From Cyathus striatus (taxonomy: Eukaryota; Basidiomycota; Agaricomycetes; Agaricales; Nidulariaceae), in contig JAOVFP010000003.1 in assembly GCA_025738555.1 (NCBI GenBank), positions 2,852,001 through 2,916,000 of the forward strand: 64,000 bases of DNA, read 5' to 3'. Shown piece by piece: positions 11,184 to 22,109 of the stretch. The notes under the pieces were generated by a model. That model did not search any database, was not told where the DNA came from, and saw nothing but the letters and a program-made list of their open reading frames with translations. Numbering within the stretch: position 1 is the first letter of the stretch; each line of letters opens with the position of its first letter. The position numbers and the translations under genes were made by a program.

Positions 11184-12306
11184 TCACTCCCTCTGCGTCT
11201 GCGACTCGACCCGAGCTCCTACTTCACCTTCCGACGCAATCCCGGAACCCGTAACAACTTCCTCGTACGCATCCGGATCCCGGAGGCGTTCCGCGAGCAG
11301 GGTTTCGATGTTGGAAACATGGACGACGTGCTCGGATACTTCGGCAACTACTCGCGACAACTTACCAAGTTCGCCTACCACTTTGCGATTGGTATCCGCG
11401 AGGTTTCGAGTTGAGTGATCATCTCCCTTTGCAAAGAGATGATAGTATCGTTCTGCAGCCGCATCGCGCTTAGGATGGATGTTGCGACATTCATGGAAGT
11501 GGACAAGGAGACCAGATTAGCAGAATCGTTTGCACTAGAGGATCGGAACGATGGACCCGCTACTGCGGATGAAGGACGGATAAACTCATCATCCGTGTGT
11601 CGTCGATCCGAGCCCGCTTCATGCTTTGACGAGACGACTGGCGAGATGGCGCAACGGATGGGGGACCCATGTGAGTATCCGAGTGTTCCGAAGGACCGGA
11701 TGGAACGGGACTTGTTCCGGCTTTGTTCCGGCCTCGAGTGCTAAGGGAACATTTTCCCTTAAGCACCCCGCAAGCAACGCAAGCACTACAGGGAGTTCCT
11801 ATAAACTATACAGACCGATAATCATGTTTTACTCACCTGTTTGACTCCCTCAAGCGATAACACTCAGTTCCCGATCCTGACAGTTTATGCAAGGCACATC
11901 ATGATAGTATCGTAGTTCCTTTGGCTCCCCAGAATCATCTGTACCCTTACCCTTACTATTTCCTATGTTTCCACCATTTTCCGCCTCATATCCAGAACCC
12001 GTCACGTCTCCCGACGCTTCCGACCCACTCCCGACACTCGTCTCCGTCGGATTTACGACCCGCGGCGTAACCGCGTTTGTCGCCGTCCCGGAACGAACAG
12101 AGGAAGCGTTGCCGGTGGAACAGCTACGTACGCGGCGTTCTCCGCCTTGGAGCCGGATTTATAGGCCTCGGCTTTGGTCTCGGCTTTCCGGAACTACTCC
12201 GGGATGCTGGAGTCGAATTTTCTGACTGTTGGTTGGCCGCACGATAGGCTAGGAAAGCAGCATAATCTTCCGAAGAAATATTTGCTAGATTGACACTCTT
12301 ATCCAT
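11184..12306 (-). CDS. Antisense accessory ORF of the Ty3 element (frame-shifted)
   Basis: Between the end of pol and the 3' LTR there is about 1.4 kb with coding character on the opposite strand. It starts at 12306 (MDKSVNLANISSEDYAAFL, then Pro/Arg/Ser-rich), passes through a serine-rich and acidic stretch around 11700-11560, and ends in helical, coiled-coil-prone sequence (NLVSLSTSMNVATSILSAM; VVGELGKLSRVVAEVSEHV) to about 11184. At least one frame change is needed near 11430 and others upstream. The function is unknown. It resembles no Env. Its length, position and strand suggest an element-encoded accessory protein expressed from the 3' end. Alternatively it is a captured host fragment. 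Confidence 0.5.
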
Positions 12307-12435
12307 GATGGGGGTTAGAAAGGAATCAGATGCGCATATGTTCTCTTATTTGAACATCTACTGACCAATAGGATTTCTCGTATTATTTTTAGTTATATTT
12401 TCTCGCACACAGTATGACCTCGTGGGCTCGGCCCT

Positions 12436-12444
12436 AAAAGGGGA
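12436..12444 (+). promoter_or_regulatory. Polypurine tract
   Basis: AAAAGGGGA ends three bases before the 3' LTR, the position expected for the plus-strand primer of LTR retrotransposons. Confidence 0.75.
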
Positions 12445-12447
12445 TAC

Positions 12448-13211
12448 TGTTATATCCATGTCCGGATACATCGTGCCGGCGTTCCCACGTGACCTTCTAA
12501 CATACCCGGTCCGTTCCCGGAATGTACCCGCTTCGGGTTTACACTTCCCGACGTTCCCGCCCGGGAACGTACCCGAACCCGTCGGGTTTTCTATCGGGTA
12601 TCCCGGATACGTACTTTCTCTTATGACGGCCTCACCGCGTCATCATTCTATTACTCCTCCCTTCCATTCCTACTTATACGTTTCATTATGGCCTTTGTAG
12701 ATTAGTTCCTTATTCTTCATTCTGAGCGCGTCATTTGCGCCCCTACTCCGCTTTGCCAAGACTTCATTTCCTACTTACTCCTTTGACTTGTCCTTTGTAT
12801 AATACTTCTACATTCGTATCTACAGGTTCCTACTTAGTATAAGTAGTCTTCCAGTTGTAATAGGTAGTCTTCAGTATTCGTATCAACTCTGTACACTTTC
12901 TTCCTACTCTAAGTTCGAAACCCGCTCCGGGTTTTCCTTCGGGTTTCTCTCCCGCTACCTAGTGTAGTGGCGAAGCCTTCTCTTATACTCTAGAACGTCT
13001 TCCTTTGTTACATATCATCTTACTCGAAATACGAACCATTCCCTGGGGATATCCAGGCGGCGCAGCACACAAGCTGAAGCCACGGTTCTTTCCGCACTCC
13101 CGCTCTACGTTTCCGCACCCGTACTTACTTCGGGTTTCCGTTATAGTTCTCCCACACCCTCCGGGTGTCTTCGCAACCACTTCTAAGCAGGAAGAGAATC
13201 GGTACGTAACA
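12448..13211 (+). repeat. 3' LTR (764 bp)
   Basis: Same sequence as 5054-5818 except for one substitution and one single-base deletion near its start. It ends ACGTAACA followed by the TTCGG duplication, after which the TPR coding of NLR1 resumes. Confidence 0.95.
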
Positions 13212-13216
13212 TTCGG

Positions 13217-14960
13217 TAAGTACTTGCAAGATTGGCCATACTCACAAGAGTATCAGGATGCTCTTCACCAAGAACTCGAGTTCTCATTTCCAGCACTTGC
13301 TTCTCTAGCCTCTCTGCCTCCATGTATTTATCAGGAATTTGGTAAGTGCTTGCAAGATTGCCCATATTCACAAGAGTATCAGGATGCTCTTCATCAAGAA
13401 CTCCAGTTCTCATTTCCAGCACTTGCTTCACTATCCTATCTTCCATCATGTATTTACCAGCAGAAATTCGGTAAGTGCTTGCAAGATTGCTCATACTCAC
13501 AAGAGTATCAGGATGCTCTTCACCAAGAACCCTGGTTCTCATTTCTAGCACTTGCTTCCCTAGCCTCTCTGCCTCCATGTATTTACCAAGAATGTGGTAA
13601 GTGCTTGCAAGATTGCCCATACTCTCAAGAGTATAAGGATGCTCTTCACCAAAAATTCTAATACTCATTTCCAGCACCCGCTCCTCTAGCTTCCCTGCCT
13701 CTATGTATTTACCATGATCTTGGTAAGTGCTTGCAAGATTGCCCATACTCTCAAGAGTATGAGGATGCTTCTCACCAAGAACTCTGGTTCTCATTTCCAG
13801 CACCCGCTCATCTAGCTTCCCTGCCTCCCCATATTTACCAAGACTTCGGTAAGTGCTTGCAAGATTGCCCATACTCTCAAGAGTATGAGGATGCTCCTCA
13901 CCAAGTATTCTGGTACTCACTTCCAGCACCCGCTCCTCTAGCTTCCCTGCCTCCCTGTATTTACCATGATGTTGGTAAGTGCTTGCAAGATTGCCCATAC
14001 TCTCAAGAGTATGAGGATGCTCCTCACCAAGAATTCTGGTATTCACTTCTAGCACCCGCTCCTCTAACTTCCCTGCCTCCCTGTATTTACCATGATTTCT
14101 GTAAGTGCTTGCAAGATTGCTCATACTCTCAAGAGTGTGAGGATGCTCATCACCAAGAATTCTGGTACTCACTTCTAGCACCTGCTCCTGTAGCTTCCCT
14201 GCCTCCATGTATTTACCATGATCTTGGTAAGTACTTGCAAGGTTGCCCATGCTCTCAAGAGTATGAGGATGCTCCTCACCAAGAATTCTGGTTCTCATTT
14301 CCAGCACCTGCTCATCTAGCTTTCCTGCCTCCCTGTATTTACCAAGATTTTGGTAAGTGCTTGCAAGATTGTGCATACTCTCAAGAGTATGAGGGTGATC
14401 TTCACCAAGAATTCTAGTTCTCATTTCCAGCACCTGCTCCTGTAGCTTCCCTGCCTTTCTGTATTTACCAAGATTTTCATAAGTGCTTGCAAGATTGTGC
14501 ATACTCTCAAGAGTATGAGGGTGATCTTCACCAAGAATTCTAGTTCTCATTTCCAGCACCTGCTCCTGTAGCTTCTCAGCCTCCATGTATTTACCAAGAT
14601 TTCTGTAAGTGCTTGCAAGATTGCCCATACTCTTAAGTGTATGAGGATGCTCTTCACCAATAATGCTGGTTCTTATTACCAGCACTTGCTTCTCTAGCTT
14701 CTCTGCTTTCATGTATTTACCAAGATTTCTGTAAGTGTTTGCAAGGTTGGCCATACTCTCAAGAGTATCATGGTGCTCTTCACCAAGAACTCTGGTTCTG
14801 ATTTCCAGCACCCACTCCTCTAGCTTCTCTGCCTCTGTGTATTTACCAAGATTTCGATAAGTGATTGCAAAATTGGCAATACTCTCAAGAGTATGAGAAT
14901 GCTTTTCACCAAGAACTTGCTTTGTTACTTCTACCACAGTTTTATATATAGTCACTTCAG
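13217..14960 (-). repeat. 126-bp tandem array coding for the NLR1 TPRs
   Basis: About 13.5 units of 42 codons, continuing at 4468-5053 beyond the Ty3 insertion. Unit 12 is one codon longer. Variation concentrates after ASTY (Arg/Gln/His/Glu, then Asn/Asp/His/Ser/Ile). The long plus-strand frames across the array are shadows of this repetition. Confidence 0.9.
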
Positions 14961-16506
14961 CTTCATATTTGCCTGTTTTGTTTAATACTGCTGCAAATTT
15001 CTGTAGTATCATGTAATTACAATATTTATGATGATTTGGTAGAATTTTTAGTACATGAATTATAATGTCTTGGTTATATATATATTCCTCTGTAGTATCT
15101 GCATATACTATTGAAGCTGCCATTATTCTCCTGGTGTTTTCCATCCACTTTTGTCTATCTGATATCGATAATCTAAATTGGCACCAATCCTGAACTAGTG
15201 GATGAAGACTATGAGATCTCATATTCATATCTTTCTTTACTAATGAAAAAGATATAAGCATAGATATTGCATCATTAAACACTATTTCATTCCAATCTTC
15301 ATGTTCATCCATGCTGAGCAATGCTTTATTCAGATTCTGGAGATGATAAGTCATATTTCCATTTGAATATTCCTCAATTGTTGAATTGTAGTTCTGTGCT
15401 GCTCTCTGAAAGATGCTATGTGGAATTCTTTGATGATGCAAGAAGGCACAAATATTTATTATTACAATTGCATATTTAGCTGCACTTGCTCTTTCATTAT
15501 TTCTTACATCTTCAGACATTTGAATTATCTTCTGATAAGAGATTTCCCAGGTTCCATAAACTGTTTTGTTATACTTTGATGCACCTTTAAACTTTTCATT
15601 ATTCATTAATTTCTCTTTGTGATTTTTGTATGTATGCATAAATTCACTCATATTACAGCTTCCAGATAGTATGTATGCTCCTGCATGATCTATAGCTAAT
15701 GGAAGACCACAAAGCTCTGAAACAATCTCCTTTACTACATCTTGATGTATATGTGATTGCTTATCAAGTCCACTAGCTTTTAGAAGTAGTTGTGCCGCAG
15801 TGTCTTCACTCATCTCAGTCACTTCCATAGAGTGTTCATCTGTAGTAAGTCTTCTCAGTGTTGGGTTTCTACTTGTAATCAAAATATTTCCTTTATTCTT
15901 AGATGGGAAATATTTCTCGATATCTTCTGAAGCTCCATCAGCATTATCAAAAACCATCAACCATTTGCACTTCTGAGCAGATATCCAATTGAGAACCACA
16001 GCAGAAGAAAATTCCATGTAATGAGAGGCCAAAGGCATTTTATAAATATCTCTAAAACTTTGCATAATGCTTTCCTCTGAAGTGCTGTCAATCCAGAATG
16101 TATAGTCAAAACTGAACTGAAATTAGTTTCAATTTTGTAACAAAGGCACTGCACCTACTAGTCATCCATTTCATCCATGAATTTGAGACAGATTTGAGTT
16201 TTACCAATTCCTCCCATTCCATAGAGAAGAAAGTACTTTCTTTTCAAGTCATTTGGATCCTCAGACTTAAAATGCCTCATTAAAGCTTCAAGATATTTTT
16301 CTTGTCCTGTAAACATTCCACTTGTGCTTGGAGTTGTCTGAGTAATTGGGGATATTTGCCCATCTTTCATATTATTGAGCTGGAATTTAAGGTTTTGTTA
16401 TACTAGAACATATAGCTTTATTGAGACAAGTCACCTGTGTATTGATATACTTCTCAATCATGACAGGACGATTGATGACAACATTGCTTGCATTCGAAAA
16501 GGCCAT
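13217..16506 (-). pseudogene. NLR1, 5' part: NB-ARC plus TPRs 1-14 (broken by Ty3 insertion)
   Basis: This is the N-terminal portion of a STAND/NLR-like NB-ARC-TPR receptor. Exon 1 (16506-16435) encodes a short peptide starting MAFSNASNVVINRPVM. Intron 1 is 16434-16380. Exon 2 (16379-16159) carries the P-loop GMGGIGKTQ. Intron 2 is 16158-16112. Exon 3 starts at 16111 with FWIDS, then Walker B-like WLMVFDNAD, ITSRNP and the GLPLAID (GLPL) motif, then NKTVYGTWEIS, then 42-residue TPRs. The start is chosen by alignment with NLR2, which has the same first-exon length, splice phases and motif. The family acts in the cytosol as a nucleotide-gated oligomerising sensor, in fungi linked to non-self recognition and programmed cell death; the ligand is unknown. 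The frame runs into the Ty3 LTR within TPR 14. Removing the element and one target copy would leave an uninterrupted frame of about 1257 residues, so the insertion appears to be the only lesion. Confidence 0.88.
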
Positions 16507-17666
16507 GTTTTCGATGTTCAGTACAGAGTAAGGATTGATTCCTTCAATAGTTATCATGTATTTATGCAATCTGAGGACATGCTGATATGTCACGTAAATA
16601 AACTCGAACTGTCCGTTCGGGCATGACTGTTATAGATCTACTTTACTATTAATACATTGAACTGCCCCACTGAGCGTCTTCTATGCTTTTAGTATTATTT
16701 TAAACCAGAACGACCATTCACAGCCATGCGGATATTTATTTATCCATTGATCCCCGTCTTAAATGCACTATAACGTTTCCCGAAAGGGAGTTGCGGCATG
16801 CACGTTGTCTCACATTCAGTTTTGGGGGGTGACACGGGGAAAGCATGTTGTGCACGACTACAAGAGATCCGGTAATTCGAGATAGCAGCGGGCGGTGATA
16901 CAGCGTTTAGTGACAAAGTAAACTGCAAATAATGTATAGTGCACCGTTTATTCATATCGCGAATCAGGCCGCTGTTGTCCCCCAATAGGTCTTATTGTCT
17001 CATGACACGTTGAGAAGACATTGAGTACACTGACTACAATCAGTTACCAATTTTAAATGCGAACACAACGCACTGATTGTGATCACCGCCGAGTTAAACA
17101 GCAGGTAAGTGAAAGATTCAGACGATCACAATGCTATTCATGACAACGTGTACGACAGGTAGGTTGATATCACCCAAATATCGCCTGTCTTCGAACTATC
17201 TTCGATCCAGAAGCTAAAAGGTGGCTTTTTCACCATCTGAACCTAGTGCTCAGCCGACGCGATGCGAACACCATGAACTACGGTTACTAGAAAAGCGGTA
17301 GTAGTAGGTTATAATGCTGATGGGAGGGTATAAGGTGATAGCACAACGACGCAATGGCGGGAAAGCTTCTAAGATATCAGATGGCGACGATGGTGAGAGG
17401 AAAGGGAGTACTTAACACGATATACACGTGGGATCCCAACGCCATGTGTTGTCCATAATTACGATGAATACCAACACGATAGCTTGCCGTGGCATGAGGG
17501 GTAACTGCGAGAGCAATGGATAGATATGATTATGATTTCTCGGTTCTCGCCTCTTCTAACCCAGAAGTATATTTCTGAGTTCTTAGTAATAACGTCGAAA
17601 AATATAAATATGTAAGTTCCTGATTTATTGTCGTTGAGCAATTTGGTTAAAGAACTTGGCAGAGCG
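16507..17666. other. Region 5' of NLR1, no gene seen
   Basis: It should contain the NLR1 promoter on the minus strand; no core promoter element stands out. Short open frames at 16740-16985 and 17459-17641 have no recognisable features. Confidence 0.45.
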
Positions 17667-18660
17667 AATCTAAGCGCCGTGCGCAGGATACACCCCGACT
17701 ATGAGAGCGCCCGCCCCGTTCAAACTTCCCAGCTGGCGTTTCTCCCGGTTCTGTTCCCCGTGTCAACTGGAGACCGTGATACTTAAGGGAAGAACCCTCG
17801 GCTTCATCAGTGTACGTCCACCGCTCTCTTCGACCAGTGAACCTGAAGCTGTACTGATGGTGGCAGGTATCATGTGCGCAGTACAAGGGCCAACTGGGGA
17901 TGGAGTCACTAGGGAATTTGGATAGTCTCTGTTGGAATACGAGAGACAGCCATATTCAAATGTCTCTATGATCCCCGCTCGCGCCACTATATGTTTCATG
18001 TATATTTTCCATTTTATTTTATGCCACTATGCTATTCCTTTTATGTACTACATATTTTGTATTTAAATCTGTACATTACGTTGTTTATAGTGTGCATTTA
18101 CCCCCAACAATATACGCCGTTACACGATTTTATTAGAGCCTTCAACAGTCTCTGTTTCCACCAAGTATGTCCTTTTCTTCGCTCTCCCTTCCCCTCCTGG
18201 TTCGCTCTTCTCTCTTTCCCTTGCCCTTCCTCTTCTCTCGCTCTGTCCTTATTTATCACGCACATGCTCTTCCCATTCTATAGCTCGCTTCTGTCTGCCT
18301 CTTCCTACCTCTCATTCCTCTTCTTTCCCTTACCCCAGAGTGGTGTTCGACAGCGAGGACATAGAAGCTCCACTGTTCACGTTGATAACCCCTCTCCTCT
18401 CGCCCCGCAACATTTGAACGTCGTGAAAGCCACCCCATTAAGGACAGCGAACGGATGCCAGGTGGAATGTGGTAGCTGATGATGTAGAGGAATGCATGAG
18501 AGCAGGGTGGCAGATTATCATGGAGTGTTCAAAGGTGGCGGTACTTAGTGGGGGGAGTGTAACAGTGAAGAAGCACTGTCAGAATCTATCCATTTGCCTC
18601 TGAAAGATGTTCAAATGCTATTCAGTTTGGTTAACACTCGATTCTATGCCTGTCAGCCCC
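17667..18660 (-). repeat. Dispersed repeat, internally rearranged inverted copy
   Basis: Read on the minus strand this matches 55216-57003: both share a CTTTCAGAGGCAAATGGATAG block and a TTAATGGGGTGGCTTTCACG block. They also share a GAGCGAAGAAAAGGAC block and the end block GTGTATCCTGCGCACGGCG. Relative to the other copy it lacks about 1 kb of interior and carries roughly 200 extra bases at about 17930-18150. No coding product is recognised, so the family could be a long terminal repeat or another non-autonomous element. Confidence 0.8.
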
Positions 18661-21030
18661 GAAGGGCAGTGCCCTATATCACCTTTGCATTGTCAGAAGG
18701 CACTCATAGGCAGATATTTGAGTTGGTCAGATACTTAAGTTATGCATATCCTGAAATGTTTACCTTGGTGGTAATGTAATATGTTTGAGATAAATGTCGA
18801 GGGCTCAAATATGTATAATGTGGTATTTTTCATACTACATAACTTATAAGTATGTTTAATTATTATATTGATTGCTGGTCATCTTTCATGTGAGCATAGT
18901 ATATACAGTACATGTTACTAGTGGCCACATTTATGCTGCAGAATTGGGACCCAGAACCTCACCTGAGTCCTTGAATCTGAGTTGTGTGTTGTGTGCAATC
19001 ATCTGGGAATTACTGTACCATTTCAACTGACTGTTCGGTCTCGTGTCATGCAGGGTCTCCAAACAAAACAAATTCAGGCCTTGTCACGCGTCCCAGAGAG
19101 CATTGAACAAAGGGTCAAGACAATTAAATAAGGCATGATTTTGATGAATTTTTTTTTTACATTAGATGTATGTATTATATCATAAAATAGTGTTACATGT
19201 TCATCATTGTTAAAAATATGAGGAAAATGAACATTGTTAGCATGAACAAATCTTAAGCATGTCACACACTGAACTGATCCCTGAACTGAACAATGAACCC
19301 AAATTTTCGGTCACACTCAAAATGAGCAAACAATTGGTCGAAATGGTACAGTATATGTTTTTCCTTGCATAACTCGATATTCCCATTACCTGTTAAGGTA
19401 ATGAAACAAAATCCCAATATATGCTGCCACTGTCACATTACTAGACTCCATGTTGCAAGACATCATAAGGGTACCGCAATCCTGCCTTGTGTCATTGAAT
19501 AGGTGGTTTGAGAAGGAAGAACAGGAGTGAGGAGAAGAAAAGAAAGGGTTTAGATACATGCTGTAGTATTTTACGTAATAATGTTAGATTACAGCTTCCA
19601 GCCAAACTGTGGTAAGAATGTAATCCATGATGACAATTCAAGTCCAAAAGCCCCCAAGCATTAACTGATCCAGAGGAATGCCAATGACCGACATCATTCA
19701 GATTACCACTACCTTTTAAGGTAGTTGGGTTATAGGGACGTCTCGATTTCCCTATAAGGCGATTTACAGGTTCGTGAATGGGATCTCAACCTGATTGGCT
19801 GGAGCCTTGTGACTGTCTTGTGACCGCTGACGAATTTCGCTCGTCTCAGATCCTTTCGCCCCCTGTCATCATCTTCTTGTTTTTGTCTTTCCCGCTTACT
19901 TTGCCACTCGTTCAATCTTTCCCTTGTCATTAACATCACCCTATTTTCTGTCTTTTACATTTTCCAGGCACTTTATAATTTCTAGCCACGTCATCAAATC
20001 ATACTCGCCCCTCACCGACACCTGTGCCGTCGGAACGTTGCTGGTACTGGCATGGTTGCCCAACAATGGCAAAGACGGTCTCGACACTCCCAACTTTCGC
20101 ATCCGATTTTTTGATGAGACTGATGAATACCCGCGATCTCAACTGGTGCGACTGGAGGGGCACTATTACGGATGTCTTTTCCCACATTGCATGTATGTTA
20201 CGAAGGTACGTGTCTCCATGATCCTACCGCTACCTTTCCGTATCTTCCTTCTCTCCATTTACCTCTCTTCCGTCCATGCCTCCTCCCTTGCCTTACCCAC
20301 CTTCCATCCGCCTCTCCTCGTATCTCTCCTCTTTCTTCCTTCTTCTCTTTTTGTTCTTCTCTTCTTTCTCTTCTTACTTCGTCTTCTCTTTCCTCTTTTC
20401 TTCTTCTTTCTTCGTTTTCTTTTCTCTTCATTTCTCTTCTTTCTCTTTCCCGTCCTTACCCACTTTCCGTTATCCATCAATTCAGCCACATCAATGGAAT
20501 AGACCTCAGGAAAGGAACACAAGAATATCGGGGTACATAGCCCTCTCCCTCTCTCAATGGGCAGCGCCAGCATCCACTCGGACACATTGCATGTAAGGAC
20601 CCTCTCCCGAGATCCGAAACACCAACCCGCCCTATAGGCAACACCTCGTTCTTCGGTGCACAAAAACATGTTCCCACTGCAGACGATATTGGTACACCAG
20701 GACGTGTTGCAGGTCTCCTTCCCACCCATCACTTGGTAGGTATTCGTGGTGGGCTACTCTTACATCGCTACCATATCAGGCCTCTGCTAATCCCTGCTCT
20801 GCAGTTAAAACGCTACGCGAAGGCATCGTCAGTGTTTCACTAGACCTCTATGTTGGCTATACTCCTTTGGTGCGAGAGTTCTCGTTTGGTTGAAGTTCAA
20901 GTTACTTACTTGCACTAGGCCAATTAGTGGACAACGAGTGCGCTGTTACGAAGCATCACGGGCGGCTGACACCAGCGTATGAATAATGGGTGCGTTAACG
21001 CTCATTTTCTATTGCAGTCGTCCCAACTTT
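18661..21030. other. Mostly non-coding; pyrimidine-rich tract
   Basis: 18661-19900 is AT-rich without a supportable gene. From 19924 to about 20190 a frame is open with non-repetitive composition (for example GTLLVLAWLPNNGKDGLD), but two frames are open at once and no domain or splice chain identifies it. 20230-20470 is a TTCTTCTCT-type pyrimidine-rich simple sequence that produces spurious long frames on both strands. Confidence 0.45.
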
Positions 21031-21031
21031 A

Positions 21032-21364
21032 CTAGACTTGACTCGTCTCAATAGAGCCCACCGATCGGAACGGTTCCCACTGTTCTATTGAAATATTTTG
21101 AATTGTTTCAGTTAGTTCTTCGTGTAGACCTAGAAGGTTTGATATGGTGATTCCGCTGAGCGTGGAAGCGTGGGGCTTGGGGACTGCTTGGGAAGGCACT
21201 TTGAGGGTCGATTTTTGAAGCGAGGAGTGCGTGTTGCGTGGGGTTCGTGGGGGGTGGAAGGTCAAGAATAGGAAGGGGATGATTTCGTTTCCTTGTGGAA
21301 TGTCGGGGATCCGTCGTCGTTTGGAATGGCGGGCGAAGGTGCTCTGTGTGTTCAGAATGGTCAC
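21032..21364 (-). CDS. Unrecognised first-exon-like ORF, divergent from the VPS29 fragment
   Basis: A 110-codon minus-strand frame starting MTILNTQSTFARHSKRRR has ordinary protein composition: a basic patch, a hydrophobic IIPFLFLTFHPP stretch, then NLLGLHEELTETIQNISIE and EQWEPF. It looks like the start of a real protein rather than a shadow frame because no other long frame covers it. No continuation downstream on the minus strand was found. I do not recognise the family. It may be a truncated gene left by the same rearrangement that broke VPS29. Confidence 0.3.
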   Translation of the reverse strand: MTILNTQSTFARHSKRRRIPDIPQGNEIIPFLFLTFHPPRTPRNTHSSLQKSTLKVPSQAVPKPHASTLSGITISNLLGLHEELTETIQNISIEQWEPFRSVGSIETSQV

Positions 21365-21863
21365 GTGATCTTCAGTACGCGAACGAGCTTCATGTGAACT
21401 CCCCTTTGTCTCTCCTAAGGCTATGTCGACATGGTGTTTTTCTCAACATGTTGGAGAAACTACGCTATATGCCTGTGACTGTCCTATACAGCTCAGAAAC
21501 TGATTTTGCCTACCACAAACGGTTGTTGGAAGAAAAGTACATATTCAATGCACTACTGACTATATCTATAGCACATACTGGCAGGATTGAGAGAGACAGT
21601 ACTTTACATCAGTCTAGAAATTAGTAGTATCAAGAAATTGTAAATAGATAACCAGTAGGGCATAGGCTCAGCCAACTCAGAACAGACCTGTAACAAGATG
21701 CTTTAGAAATTACATAAAAGAATACTAGGTGGTAGTGGGCTTTGCCGCTTGCCGGCCCTATTTCTTTATTAAACACAAGCAAACAGTTCAGCGCTGTGTG
21801 CAACCGCCCATTGTCACAATCGTCGCCAACGTCCGACTCACCCCTTTCACCTCACTACCTATC

Positions 21864-22023
21864 ATGGTCCTCATTCTCACGATAGGTGACCTACACATTT
21901 CTCACAGGATACACGACCTTCCCCCCAAGTCCAAGAAACTCCCCGTGCCCAGAAAGATCCAACAAATCCTGTGCACTGGCAACGTCTGCGACAAGGAGAC
22001 CTACGAATATCGCGTTGAGCAGT
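21864..22023 (+). pseudogene. VPS29: VPS29 N-terminal fragment (retromer subunit)
   Basis: The frame from the ATG at 21864 encodes the hallmark start of VPS29: [15 protein letters not shown], then [21 protein letters not shown] and [14 protein letters not shown]29 is a phosphoesterase-fold scaffold of the retromer, which recycles cargo from endosomes to the Golgi. The normal protein is about 190 residues. Here only about 50 are present, and the continuation (VRGD-type and GHQ motifs) is absent in all frames nearby. Within about 100 bp an unrelated membrane protein begins. This looks like a truncated duplicate left by a rearrangement, and the cell should have an intact copy elsewhere. Confidence 0.82.
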
Positions 22024-22109
22024 AAGTCTTTTATTGGTCCTCTCACTGGTCTTGTTGGGGGTATATCTTCCCTCCCCTCCTCCCCATTAGCCACTACTAA
22101 CACCAACCA

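Larger units (their letters stand above)
5054..13211 (+). mobile_element. Ty3/gypsy chromodomain LTR retrotransposon
   Basis: An 8.16-kb element with LTRs at 5054-5818 and 12448-13211, TG...CA ends (TGTTA...TAACA) and a 5-bp target duplication TTCGG at 5049-5053 and 13212-13216. Internal order is gag, zinc knuckle, protease, reverse transcriptase, RNase H, integrase, chromodomain, which places it with the chromoviruses (Metaviridae, Tf1/sushi-like). By reading, the two LTRs differ by one substitution and one single-base indel, so the insertion is recent. Its own gag-pol frame is nevertheless shifted at several points, so this copy is probably non-autonomous now or was mobilised in trans. It sits in antisense orientation inside NLR1. 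Confidence 0.96.

Noticed and set aside
13731..14417. Long plus-strand frame across the NLR1 TPR array
   Set aside because: It is the antisense shadow of a 126-bp repeat: the frame stays open because one open unit is repeated. The minus strand carries NB-ARC and TPR motifs with correct splicing.
20259..20596. Overlapping Lys/Glu-rich and Ser/Phe/Leu-rich frames
   Set aside because: Both are translations of a TTCTTCTCT-type simple-sequence tract.
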